64,000 nt of DNA, taken from NCBI RefSeq assembly GCF_900104525.1, contig NZ_LT629711.1, positions 1-64,000 on the forward strand, read 5' to 3'. Within the stretch, counting starts at the first letter, position 1, and each line of letters starts with the position of its first letter. A model generated the notes under the pieces. It saw only the letters and a list, made by a program, of their open reading frames with translations. It made no database searches and was not told the DNA's origin. The stretch comes from Pedococcus dokdonensis. Its GTDB lineage: Bacteria > Actinomycetota > Actinomycetes > Actinomycetales > Dermatophilaceae. Shown piece by piece: positions 47,109 to 55,334 of the stretch. Both the position numbers and the translations under genes were made by a program.

Positions 47109-48371
47109 CTAGCCCGCTGCCCCCGGCAGCCCGACGACGCTGGCGGCGAAGTCGCCCCGTGCCACCCGCACCCGCAGCAGCTCGTCGACGGTGACCTCGT
47201 CCTGGTCGACGACGACGCGGCCGTCGCGGTGCTGCACCACGGCATACCCGCGCTCGAGGGTGGACAGGGGCGAGAGGGTGCGCACCTGCGCACGCAGGTG
47301 GAGCACCTGGTCGGCGGCGCGGTGCACCGCCGCGAGCACGCGGCGGTGGGCGCGGTCGGTGAGCGCGTCGAGCTCCTGGCGTCGCGCGTCGATCATCGCC
47401 GCAGGACGGGCCATCACCGGGCGTGAGCGCAGCGCGACGAGGTGGCGCCGCTCGCTCGCGATCCGCGCGTGCAGGGCGCGGCGCCCGCGGTCACGCGAGT
47501 GTCGTATGCCGTGCCGCTCGGCCTGCGCGTCCGGCACCACCCGTTTGCCGGCGTCGGTGGGGGTGGAGGCGCGCCAGTCGGCGACGTGGTCGAGCAACGG
47601 GGTGTCGACGTCGTGGCCGATGGCCGAGACCACCGGCGTGCGGGCCGCGGCGACCGCTCGGACCAGCGCCTCGTTGCTGAACGGCAGGAGGTCCTCCACC
47701 GACCCGCCGCCTCGCGCGATGACGATGACGTCGACCTCGGGACGGGCGTCGAGCTCCTGGAGGGCGGCCATCACCTCCTGCACGGCCGAGCCTCCTTGCA
47801 CCGCGACCTCGCGGATCTCGAACCGGACCGTGGGCCAGCGGCGGCGGGCGTTCTCGACCACGTCCTTCTCGGCCGCCCCGGCCCGCCCGCACACCAGCCC
47901 GACGGTGCGGGGCAGGAAGGGCAGCGGCTTCTTGCGGTCGGGGTCGAAGAGTCCCTCGGAGGCGAGGGTGCGCTTGAGGTGCTCGACCCGGGCGAGCAGC
48001 TCGCCCACCCCCACGGGACGGATCTGCCGGGCGTCGAGCATCAGCGACCCGCGCTGGGTCCAGAACACCGGCTTGGCCTGGAGCACGACCCGGGCTCCCT
48101 GGGTGAGCGGGGTGGGCATGGCGTCGAGGGCGTTGACCTGGATCGCGACGGAGAGCGACATGTCGACGTCCGGGTCGCGCAGCGTGAGGTAGGCGGTGCG
48201 CTGGCCGGGGCGGCGGGTCAGCTGCACGACCTGGCCCTCGACCCACAGGACCGACATCTTCTCGACGTACTCGGCGATGCGCATGCTCAGCAGCCGCACC
48301 GGCCAGGGCGACTCGGCCGAGGTGTCGGCGGCCTTCTCCGGCAGCGCCGGTCGCTGGTCCGGTCCGCTCAC
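47109..48371 (-). CDS. xseA: Exodeoxyribonuclease VII large subunit
   Basis: 420 aa. N-terminal OB fold (VLWVEGQVVQLTRRPGQ), then the nuclease domain (LPRTVGLVCGRAGAAEKDV, IVIARGGGSVEDLLPFSNE, SAIGHDVDTPLLDHVADWRA) and a C-terminal coiled coil. It degrades single-stranded DNA in repair. The GTG at 48371 has TAGAGT plus 6 nt upstream (48378-48383), a leaderless pattern. Divergent from ispH. Confidence 0.96.
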   Translation of the reverse strand: MSGPDQRPALPEKAADTSAESPWPVRLLSMRIAEYVEKMSVLWVEGQVVQLTRRPGQRTAYLTLRDPDVDMSLSVAIQVNALDAMPTPLTQGARVVLQAKPVFWTQRGSLMLDARQIRPVGVGELLARVEHLKRTLASEGLFDPDRKKPLPFLPRTVGLVCGRAGAAEKDVVENARRRWPTVRFEIREVAVQGGSAVQEVMAALQELDARPEVDVIVIARGGGSVEDLLPFSNEALVRAVAAARTPVVSAIGHDVDTPLLDHVADWRASTPTDAGKRVVPDAQAERHGIRHSRDRGRRALHARIASERRHLVALRSRPVMARPAAMIDARRQELDALTDRAHRRVLAAVHRAADQVLHLRAQVRTLSPLSTLERGYAVVQHRDGRVVVDQDEVTVDELLRVRVARGDFAASVVGLPGAAG

Positions 48372-48513
48372 GCGCCCACTCTAGGAGGTTCCGCACGCCT
48401 TCTGAGCCACTCGCGAGCCACGGAGAAGGCGCGGGGGCGCGCCGCGCGGTGAGCACGCGGCATACCCGCACCGCGGATTGGGGTGGTCGCCGAGCGCCAC
48501 CTACGATGGAGCC
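48372..48513. promoter_or_regulatory. Divergent xseA/ispH promoter region
   Basis: Holds TAGAGT (48378-48383, minus) 6 nt before xseA and TACGAT (48502-48507, plus) 6 nt before the ispH ATG. In between, CGCCTTCT (48395 area) and AGAAGGCG (48423 area) form a hairpin, and a lone GCGGCATACCC half-site of the GGTATGCC family sits near 48457-48467. Confidence 0.55.
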
Positions 48514-49539
48514 ATGACCCAGACGACTGACCAGGCCGGCAAGCGTGTGCTGCTGGCGGCTCCGCGCGGCTACTGCGCCGGAGTCGACCGGGCCGTCGTG
48601 ACGGTCGAGAAGGCGCTCGAGCTCTATGGGCCGCCGGTCTACGTGCGCAAGGAGATCGTGCACAACAAGCACGTCGTGACGACGCTGGAGAAGCGCGGCG
48701 CGATCTTCGTCGAGGAGACCGACGAGGTGCCCGAGGGCGCGACCGTGATCTTCTCCGCCCACGGCGTCGCGCCCGTGGTGCACGAAGAGGCCAAGGCGCT
48801 GAGCCTCAAGACCATCGACGCCACCTGCCCGCTGGTGACCAAGGTGCACCGTGAGGCGGTGCGGTTCGCGAGCGACGACTTCGACATCCTGCTGATCGGC
48901 CACGAGGGTCACGAAGAGGTCGTCGGCACCTCGGGTGAGGCGCCGGAGCACATCACCCTGGTCGACGGCCCCGACGACGTCGCCAACGTCACGGTCCGCG
49001 ACCCCGACAAGGTCGTGTGGCTGTCGCAGACCACGCTCTCGGTCGACGAGACGATGGAGACGGTGCGTCGGCTGCGCGAGCGGTTCCCCGCCCTGCAGGA
49101 CCCGCCGAGCGACGACATCTGCTACGCCACCCAGAACCGCCAGCTCGCGGTGAAGCAGATGGCTCCCGACTGCGACCTGATGATCGTCGTGGGCTCACGC
49201 AACTCCTCCAACTCGGTGCGGCTGGTCGAGGTCGCGCTGGAGCACGGCTCGCGGGCCGGCCACCTGGTCGACTACGCCGACGAGATCGACGAGACCTGGC
49301 TCGACGGCGTCCGGACCGTCGGCGTCACCTCCGGGGCGTCGGTGCCCGAGGTGCTGGTGCGTGACGTGCTCACCTACCTCGGCGAGCGCGGCTATGCCGA
49401 CGTCACGCCGGTCGTGGCCGCGGAGGAGAGCCTGCTCTTCTCGCTGCCCAACGAGATCCGGCGCGACCTCAAGGCCCGCGGGATGAGCGACAAGATGCGC
49501 CACGACGGCGCGTTCGAAGAGGCCGGCTCGCTGCACTGA
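48514..49539 (+). CDS. ispH: 4-hydroxy-3-methylbut-2-enyl diphosphate reductase
   Basis: 341 aa. Last step of the MEP isoprenoid pathway, giving IPP and DMAPP. The three cluster cysteines are in [24 protein letters not shown] and [13 protein letters not shown], and the substrate Glu/His/Ser-Asn motifs ([18 protein letters not shown]) are present. ATG 48514 is chosen by the conserved start and the -10 box 6 nt upstream. Confidence 0.97.
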   Translation: MTQTTDQAGKRVLLAAPRGYCAGVDRAVVTVEKALELYGPPVYVRKEIVHNKHVVTTLEKRGAIFVEETDEVPEGATVIFSAHGVAPVVHEEAKALSLKTIDATCPLVTKVHREAVRFASDDFDILLIGHEGHEEVVGTSGEAPEHITLVDGPDDVANVTVRDPDKVVWLSQTTLSVDETMETVRRLRERFPALQDPPSDDICYATQNRQLAVKQMAPDCDLMIVVGSRNSSNSVRLVEVALEHGSRAGHLVDYADEIDETWLDGVRTVGVTSGASVPEVLVRDVLTYLGERGYADVTPVVAAEESLLFSLPNEIRRDLKARGMSDKMRHDGAFEEAGSLH

Positions 49540-49570
49540 CGCGCCGGCTGAGTCGAGTAGCGTCCGCGGT

Positions 49571-50635
49571 ATGCCGTCCCAGACGGTCGTGGTCGACTCG
49601 GGCACGTCCTACCACCTGCTGACCTCGGTCGCGTCGGTGGCCGACCCGCGGTGGCGGGACGTCCTCGACGGCGGCCCCGCGTTGGCGCGCGAGGTGTCGG
49701 GTATGGCGCGGCGTGACCTGCTCGGCGACGTGCGGGCGCCCGGACGGTTCGGGTGGATCAACCTGCTGTCCGTCGCCGGGGCCGGGCGCGGTCCGCGCAC
49801 GGTCGAGAGCCTGCTGTCCCGGCTCGCCGCCAGCGACCCGGTGGAGCTGCACCTGACCATGCTCGGCGGCGGCCGGCGGCAGCTGCTCGAGCTGGTGTCG
49901 AGGGAGACACTCGTCGCCGCGCTCGCCGGAGACCGCGGCGCTCGCAGCGAGCTCAGGGCGGTGCTCGCCGGCGACGACACGGTGCTCGAGGCCACGCCGT
50001 GGCTGCTGCGGTCCGACCCGGTGGAGGTCCAGGCGCACGTGCTCCGCGTGCTGTCGACGTGGCGCGGCCTGCTGCTGCCGCCCGAGCGCGAGGCCAGCCT
50101 GCGCGCCGACCTGCGCCTCGAGGCCCGCCGGCGTCGCGCCGACCTGGCCAGGCACGGCGCCGCCCGCCTGCTGGCGGCGGTCGCCCCGGCCCTGGCCTAC
50201 GCCCCGCACCCCGCACCGAGCCGCGTGGTGCTGTTCCCGGCACCCGCCATGGCGCCGGTCGTCGTGGTGGTCGACGAGCTGCGCCGCACCCTGATCGGCT
50301 ACCCGCCCGCCGCCGACGAGGACGGTGAGGACGCGTTGCTCCTCGGGGCGCGTGCGCTCGCCGACCCGGTGCGGCTGCACGTGCTCGACCTGCTGGGCGC
50401 GGGCGGCCTGACCGCCCAGGAGCTGGCCCACCAGGTCGGGGCGCCACGGACGACCTTGCTGCACCACCTCGCCCTGCTGCGCGCCGCGGGCCTCGTGGAG
50501 ACGGCGGTCGGCGCCGGGCACAGCACGGTCTACAGCCGGCGGGGGACGGTGTCGAGGTGGTCGTCGACCAGCTCAGGTCACGATTCGGTGGTCTCAGTGT
50601 CGAAAAATCTCGACACTGACTCGTCCCAGTTCTAG
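49571..50635 (+). CDS. ArsR-family HTH regulator with a DUF5937-like N-terminal domain
   Basis: 354 aa as printed. N-terminal region (about 1-240) unlike classic ArsR, helical with GWINLLSVAGAGRGPRTVES; C-terminal winged HTH at about 255-325 (ALADPVRLHVLDLLGAGGL, GAPRTTLLHHLALLRAAGL). After YSRR the printed tail is Ser/Thr-rich nonsense. One extra G in the run at 50541-50545 would give GDGVEVVVDQLRSRFGG and a stop at 50617-50619, so a base is probably missing. ATG 49571 has TAGCGT plus 7 nt upstream. It may regulate the next gene through the palindrome at 50593. Confidence 0.8.
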   Translation: MPSQTVVVDSGTSYHLLTSVASVADPRWRDVLDGGPALAREVSGMARRDLLGDVRAPGRFGWINLLSVAGAGRGPRTVESLLSRLAASDPVELHLTMLGGGRRQLLELVSRETLVAALAGDRGARSELRAVLAGDDTVLEATPWLLRSDPVEVQAHVLRVLSTWRGLLLPPEREASLRADLRLEARRRRADLARHGAARLLAAVAPALAYAPHPAPSRVVLFPAPAMAPVVVVVDELRRTLIGYPPAADEDGEDALLLGARALADPVRLHVLDLLGAGGLTAQELAHQVGAPRTTLLHHLALLRAAGLVETAVGAGHSTVYSRRGTVSRWSSTSSGHDSVVSVSKNLDTDSSQF

Positions 50636-50645
50636 GCTCCCCGGT
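50593..50645 (+). promoter_or_regulatory. Promoter with overlapping palindromic operator, lipoprotein gene
   Basis: TCAGTGTCG (50593-50601) / CGACACTGA (50611-50619), a perfect 9-bp inverted repeat around AAAAATCT. TCGACA in its right arm is the -35 box, 17 nt before TAGGCT (50633-50638), which is 7 nt before the GTG at 50646. A protein bound to the palindrome would cover the -35. Confidence 0.65.
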
Positions 50646-51689
50646 GTGAGCACCCCTCGGTGGCCGAGCTGGTTCGTCGCGGCGCTGGCGTCGGCCCTCG
50701 TGGCGGCCTGCGGAGGCGGAGGTGACGCGGGCGGCAGAGCGTCGACGGCCGCGGCCTCGTCGGCGTCGTCCGCCTCGTCGGGCGCGACGTCGACCGAGGC
50801 GCCTCGTGGGGTGATGGCGTCGACCGACGGTCGGGCCACCACGGTCGCCACCAAGGTCGAGGTCGGCGGCAACGCCTGTGGGGTCGCCGTGTCCGGCGAC
50901 ACCGTCTGGGTGACCGACGCCAAGGCGGCGAAGCTCGTCGCCGTCGACGCTGCTTCGGGTCGGGTGCGAGCCAGGTATGCCGTGAGCGCCACGCCGTGCG
51001 AAGTCGAGGTGGCCGCCGGGTCGGTCTGGGTCACCACCCAGTCCGGCGTCGTCGACCGGGTCGACCCCAGGTCGGGCAAGGTGCTGGCGTCGGTGGCCAC
51101 GGGAGCCGCGTCCTACGAGACGATCGGGGCGCTGGGCGCGGTCTGGGTCAGCAACCGCAATGGCCAGAGCATCACTCGCATCACCCCGGCCACGAACAAG
51201 GGCAGCACCCGCTCCGTCGGAGAGGTCAATGCCGGTGGCCTGGTCGAGGAGGGCGGCTACCTCTGGGTCGGCGACGACACGACCGGCGCGTCGGCGATCC
51301 TGCGCATCGACCCCAGGTCGTGGCAGGCCACCCCGGTGCCGACCGGGGGAGACCGGCCGGGCTACGTCGCGGCGACGAACGGCCGCGTCTGGGTCTCCAA
51401 CGTGAAGTCCGGCACCGTCACCGGTCTCGACACGACGACTCTCGCTCCGGTGGGTCCGCCGGCCCCCGCCGGGGCGTCCCCGGTCAACCTCAAGGCGTCG
51501 GCCGACGGGAAGTGGGTCTGGGTGCCCGACGACGTGGGCGACCTCGTGACCAGGATCGACGCCGCCACCGGCGCAGCAGTCGAACGCGTGCAGGTCGGCG
51601 CTGGTCCGGCGGTGGTGGCACCCAGTGCCGATGGCGTCTGGGTCACGCACTTCGACGACGGCTCCGTCTGGCACCTCGTCCTGCGCTGA
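50646..51689 (+). CDS. Beta-propeller lipoprotein (virginiamycin-B-lyase/YVTN-like)
   Basis: 347 aa. A lipoprotein signal with lipobox LVAAC (Cys about residue 24), a Ser/Ala-rich linker to about 60, then seven or so repeats in which WVT, VWVSN and VDPRSGKV-type strands recur (GDTVWVTDAKAAKLVAVDA, GSVWVTTQSGVVDRVDP, GAVWVSNRNGQSITRITP). Such propellers bind or cleave ligands; the catalytic residues of Vgb lyase cannot be assigned. Outer face of the membrane. GTG 50646 is leaderless by its -10 box. Confidence 0.85.
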   Translation: MSTPRWPSWFVAALASALVAACGGGGDAGGRASTAAASSASSASSGATSTEAPRGVMASTDGRATTVATKVEVGGNACGVAVSGDTVWVTDAKAAKLVAVDAASGRVRARYAVSATPCEVEVAAGSVWVTTQSGVVDRVDPRSGKVLASVATGAASYETIGALGAVWVSNRNGQSITRITPATNKGSTRSVGEVNAGGLVEEGGYLWVGDDTTGASAILRIDPRSWQATPVPTGGDRPGYVAATNGRVWVSNVKSGTVTGLDTTTLAPVGPPAPAGASPVNLKASADGKWVWVPDDVGDLVTRIDAATGAAVERVQVGAGPAVVAPSADGVWVTHFDDGSVWHLVLR

Positions 51690-51743
51690 GCCACCGTTGT
51701 CGCCAGCTCGTGCCCACGGCGGGCCAGGCCCTTTCCAGACCCG

Positions 51744-51811
51744 ACTTCTGGCCACTCATGCCCCGTGACCTGCGGCTTCGCCCACCCTGTGCGGCACGGG
51801 TGGCCAGGAGT
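51744..51811. repeat. Intergenic inverted repeat, copy 3 of 3 (degenerate)
   Basis: ACTTCTGGCCA (51744-51754) / TGGCCAGGAGT (51801-51811), one mismatch from the perfect arms of the copies at 15810 and 20146. It lies between the lipoprotein and P450 genes. Confidence 0.75.
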
Positions 51812-51880
51812 GGGGATCGGGGTGCTGCGACGCGTGTCACGGTTCAGCGGAGCCTTCCTTCCAGGGGGCGCTCACGCGGG

Positions 51881-51893
51881 TACCTTGTGACCC
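51881..51893 (+). promoter_or_regulatory. -10 box for a leaderless P450 transcript
   Basis: TACCTT (51881-51886) 7 nt before ATG 51894. Confidence 0.45.
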
Positions 51894-53177
51894 ATGATCG
51901 GCCTGACCACTGCGCGGGCGCGGCTGACGCAGCGGCTCGTCGCGCGCGCGACCGGCGGTGGCCCCGTCGACCTCTCCAGCCTCGAGGCCGTGCCGCGTCG
52001 CCTGCTGCGCCCGCTACGCAGGTCGGGCCTGGACCCGGTGCACCGCATCGGCTCGACCGCTCCCGACCCGGTGCACCGGCTGGCGCACATGTTCGGGATG
52101 AACATCTGGTTGGTCTCGGGTCAGGAGGAGGCCAAGGCCGTCCTGGCCGACCAGCGCCGGTTCAGCAACGACATCCGCCCCTACGTCGGCGCCGCGGGCG
52201 CCAGCGTCGGGGGCCTGGGCTTCACCGACCCACCTGAGCACACCCGGCTGCGGGCACTGCTGACGCCCGAGTTCACCATGCGTCGCATCCACCGGCTGGC
52301 GCCCCGCATCGAGGCCATCGTCGACGCCCAGCTCGACCAGATGGAGGTGAACGGACCGGTCGTCGACCTGGTCGAGCACTTCGCGTTCCCGATCCCGTTC
52401 CTCGTCATCTGCGAGCTGCTCGGTCTGCCGGTCGAGGACCGCGAGCGGTTCCGGTCGCTGAGCCATGCCCGCTTCGATGTCACGGCTGGCGGCGCCGGCG
52501 CCTTCGGGGCGATCTCGCAGAGCCAGCTCTTCCTGCTCGACGCCACCCGCAAGCAGCGGGTCGACCCGGGCGACGGCCTGCTCGGGCGGATCCTCGCGGC
52601 GGTCGGTGACGACGTCAGTGACGAAGAGGTCGCGGGTCTGGCCGACGGAGTCTTCACCGGCGGCTACGAGACGACCGCGAGCATGCTCGCGCTGGGGTCG
52701 CTGGTGCTGCTGCGCGACCGCAAGCACTTCGACCTCGTCCGCGACGACGACAGCTCGATCGACCGGGTCGTGGAGGAGATGCTGCGCTACCTCAGCGTCG
52801 TGCAGATCGCGTTCCCGCGGTTCGCCAAGGAGGACCTCGAGCTGTTCGGCAAGCGGATCCAGAAGGGCGACGTCGTCATCGCGGCGCTCAGCCGGGCCGA
52901 CCGGGACCAGCGGGTCGGGCCAGATCTCGGCACCTTCGACCCGCAGCGGCCGCCGTCGCCGCACGTCGCGTTCGGATACGGGTTCCACCGCTGTGTCGGC
53001 GCGGAGCTGGCTCGCCTCGAGCTGCGGATCGCGTTCCCGCGGTTGGTGCGTCGCTTTCCCGAGCTGGCGCTCGCCGCGTCGCCCGAGTCGCTGCGGTTCC
53101 GCGACCAGTCGATCGTCTACGCGGTCGACTCCCTGCCGGTCCACCTCGGCGGCGTGGGCTCCTCGAAGTCGAGCTGA
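51894..53177 (+). CDS. Cytochrome P450
   Basis: 427 aa soluble bacterial P450. I-helix GGYETTASMLALGS with the oxygen-binding Thr, K-helix VVEEMLRYL (ExxR), and the heme-ligand loop FGYGFHRCVGAELARLEL with Cys367. The N-terminus is not a membrane anchor. Substrate and redox partners are unknown; no ferredoxin gene is adjacent. Its 3' end overlaps the convergent rmuC gene by 61 bp. Confidence 0.95.
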   Translation: MIGLTTARARLTQRLVARATGGGPVDLSSLEAVPRRLLRPLRRSGLDPVHRIGSTAPDPVHRLAHMFGMNIWLVSGQEEAKAVLADQRRFSNDIRPYVGAAGASVGGLGFTDPPEHTRLRALLTPEFTMRRIHRLAPRIEAIVDAQLDQMEVNGPVVDLVEHFAFPIPFLVICELLGLPVEDRERFRSLSHARFDVTAGGAGAFGAISQSQLFLLDATRKQRVDPGDGLLGRILAAVGDDVSDEEVAGLADGVFTGGYETTASMLALGSLVLLRDRKHFDLVRDDDSSIDRVVEEMLRYLSVVQIAFPRFAKEDLELFGKRIQKGDVVIAALSRADRDQRVGPDLGTFDPQRPPSPHVAFGYGFHRCVGAELARLELRIAFPRLVRRFPELALAASPESLRFRDQSIVYAVDSLPVHLGGVGSSKSS

Positions 53178-54334
53178 GGCCGCTCGGCGTCTGCCGTGGC
53201 TGCCTCGAGGAGCTCCATGGCGGTGAGCACCCGCGGTCCGGTCTCGAGGGGCTGCGGGCTGGGCAGGGGTCGCTCCACGACCCCGGCCTCGTGCATCCGG
53301 CGGGCGGAGACGAGCACCCTGGACTCCAGGGCACCGACGAGCTGGTTGTAGGCCTCGACCGACCGGGTCAGGGCCGTGCCCATCCGCATCGTGTGGCTGC
53401 CCAGGGTGCCCAGCCGGTCGTAGAGGTCGCGGCCCAGGGTCATCACCTCGCGGGCGTGCGCGGTCAGGGCGTCCTGCTGCCAGGTGAAGGCCACCGTGCG
53501 CAGCAGCGCCAGCAGCGCGCCGGGCCCCACGAGGACGACGCGGCGGGCCATGGCGTCCTCGTGCAGGGCAGGATCTGCGGACAGCGCTGCGGCGAGCATC
53601 GCGTCGCTGGGGACGAAGCAGACCACCATCTCGGGGGTGCTCTCGAACGCGCTCCAGTAGTCCTTGGCCGCCAAGGACGCCACATGCGACTTCAGGGACG
53701 CCGCGTGGGAGCGCAGCAGCGTGGTGCGCTCAGCGGGCGGGAGGTCGTCGGCCTGGGCTGCGAGGAAGGCACCCATCGGCGCCTTGGCGTCGATGACGAG
53801 GTGCTTGTCGCCGGGCAGGCTCACGACCACGTCGGGTCGCACCTGACGCTGGTGCCGGCTGACCCGGCTCACCTGCTCGTCGAAGTCGCAGCGGGCCAGC
53901 ATGCCGGCGTGCTCGAGCACGCGACGCAGCTGCACCTCGCCCCACGCACCACGCACTGTGGACGAGTTGAGCGAGCCGGCCAGCGACTGGGTCTGGCGTC
54001 CCAGCGACGCGGTCGACTCGTGCACCGCCGCCATGGTCGTCTCGAGCGCCGCGAACTGCCTGGTGCGGTCGCGCTCCAGGGTGCCGACCTGCTGCTCGAC
54101 CCGGACCAGCGCCTCGCGCAGGGGCACCAGGGCCGCCGCCGTCTGCGCGTCGTCCGAGACCGCCGCCTCGAGGTCGACCACCCGCTCGCGCAGCAGGTCG
54201 GCCTCGGTGCGGGCGGAGGCCAGGGCGCTCGCGGCCGACCCGCGCGCGAGCCACCAGCCGCCCGCGCCACCTGCGGCGACGCCGAGGACCAGTCCGAGGA
54301 GGAGCATGCCCACGAGTTCCATGGACAGGACCAT
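53117..54334 (-). CDS. rmuC: DNA recombination protein RmuC
   Basis: 405 aa. N-terminal membrane segment (LVGMLLLGLVLGVAAG), long coiled coil (about 30-125), then the restriction-fold RmuC domain with GAWGEVQLRRVLEHAGM, RPDVVVSLPGDKHLVIDAKA and VPSDAMLAAAL. It limits DNA inversions and recombination at repeats. GTG 54334, or ATG 54322, are both possible starts. Convergent with the P450 gene, overlapping it by 61 bp. Confidence 0.93.
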   Translation of the reverse strand: MVLSMELVGMLLLGLVLGVAAGGAGGWWLARGSAASALASARTEADLLRERVVDLEAAVSDDAQTAAALVPLREALVRVEQQVGTLERDRTRQFAALETTMAAVHESTASLGRQTQSLAGSLNSSTVRGAWGEVQLRRVLEHAGMLARCDFDEQVSRVSRHQRQVRPDVVVSLPGDKHLVIDAKAPMGAFLAAQADDLPPAERTTLLRSHAASLKSHVASLAAKDYWSAFESTPEMVVCFVPSDAMLAAALSADPALHEDAMARRVVLVGPGALLALLRTVAFTWQQDALTAHAREVMTLGRDLYDRLGTLGSHTMRMGTALTRSVEAYNQLVGALESRVLVSARRMHEAGVVERPLPSPQPLETGPRVLTAMELLEAATADAERPQLDFEEPTPPRWTGRESTA

Positions 54335-54359
54335 GCCACCCGGCGCCGACAGCCGTGTC

Positions 54360-54371
54360 TAGGCTGGCCGG
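54360..54371 (+). promoter_or_regulatory. -10 box for a leaderless GNAT-Nudix transcript
   Basis: TAGGCT (54360-54365), then GGCCGG, then the GTG at 54372. Identical in sequence to the truA element. Confidence 0.6.
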
Positions 54372-55277
54372 GTGCCCACGCCCGAGCTGCCGGACCTGTC
54401 GGACGGCGACGACCTCGTCCTGCGCGGCGTGCCCCCGCAGGACGGAGACGACGACGCCTTCGCCTTCGTGGTCGTCTGGGAGGGTGAGCAGGTCGGTCGG
54501 GTCGAGGTCATCGTGGACGGCTCCGGTGACGCCGACCTGATCTGGGCGGTCGTCGCCGACTACCGCGAGGTCGGCATCGTCGAGCGGGCCCTGCGCCTCG
54601 TCGTCGGCTGGACGTTCGCCAGCCTCGACGTGCACCGCGTCGAAGCGCGGGTGCCCGACGCCGAGCGATCCTCGGTGCGAGCGGCGCTGCGCGCCGGGAT
54701 GCGCAAGGAAGGGGTCGCCCGCGGGTCGCTCGTGGAGCGGGGAGAGCGCGGAGACGTCATGGTGCTCGCGCGGCTGCGTGACGACGCCGAGCCCGACAGT
54801 CGCGACGGCTTCATCGCGCTCCTCAACTCCTCGCTGCCCACCAAGCGGGCGATCGCCCAGGGCGTGCTGCGCGACCGGGAGGGCCGGGTGCTCCTGTGCG
54901 AGCTCACCTACAAGGCCGAGTGGGACCTGCCCGGTGGTGTGGTCGACCCGTCCGAGTCGCCGGCCACCTGCCTCGTCCGCGAGGTCCGCGAGGAGCTCGC
55001 CATCGACGTCGAGGTGCAGGGCCTGCTGGCCGTGAACTGGCTCCCGCCGTGGCGTGGTTGGAGCGATGCCACCGTGTTCGTGTTCGACCTGGGCGTCGCC
55101 GACCCTGACCTCATCGCGCGGACCACGTTGGAGCGCAGGGAGATCCGCGCCCTGCACTTCGCTGCCGAGGAGGAGTGGGAGGCGCGGGTCGCCCCCTACA
55201 ACCAGCGGCTCCTCGCCTTCCTCGCCACTCACGCCGGCCCCACGGCATACCTCGAGGACGGGCTGCCGGCGCTGTGA
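54372..55277 (+). CDS. GNAT acetyltransferase-Nudix hydrolase fusion
   Basis: 301 aa. Residues about 1-135 look like a degenerate GNAT domain (VVVWEGEQVGRVEVIVDGS, WAVVADYREVGIVERALRLV, LDVHRVEARVPDAERSS), lacking a clear acetyl-CoA Q/RxxGxG/A loop. Residues about 160-300 are a Nudix domain with the box GVVDPSESPATCLVREVREE (G, E and REVREE spacing kept) preceded by AEWDLPG. The Nudix half should hydrolyse a nucleoside diphosphate-linked compound; the GNAT half may be a substrate-binding remnant. The two activities in one protein are unusual. Confidence 0.85.
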   Translation: MPTPELPDLSDGDDLVLRGVPPQDGDDDAFAFVVVWEGEQVGRVEVIVDGSGDADLIWAVVADYREVGIVERALRLVVGWTFASLDVHRVEARVPDAERSSVRAALRAGMRKEGVARGSLVERGERGDVMVLARLRDDAEPDSRDGFIALLNSSLPTKRAIAQGVLRDREGRVLLCELTYKAEWDLPGGVVDPSESPATCLVREVREELAIDVEVQGLLAVNWLPPWRGWSDATVFVFDLGVADPDLIARTTLERREIRALHFAAEEEWEARVAPYNQRLLAFLATHAGPTAYLEDGLPAL

Positions 55278-55334
55278 GGTGAGGTGGGCCACGTATGCCG
55301 CGCGGCGGGATCCGCCGTCCGCGAGACTGGGCGG

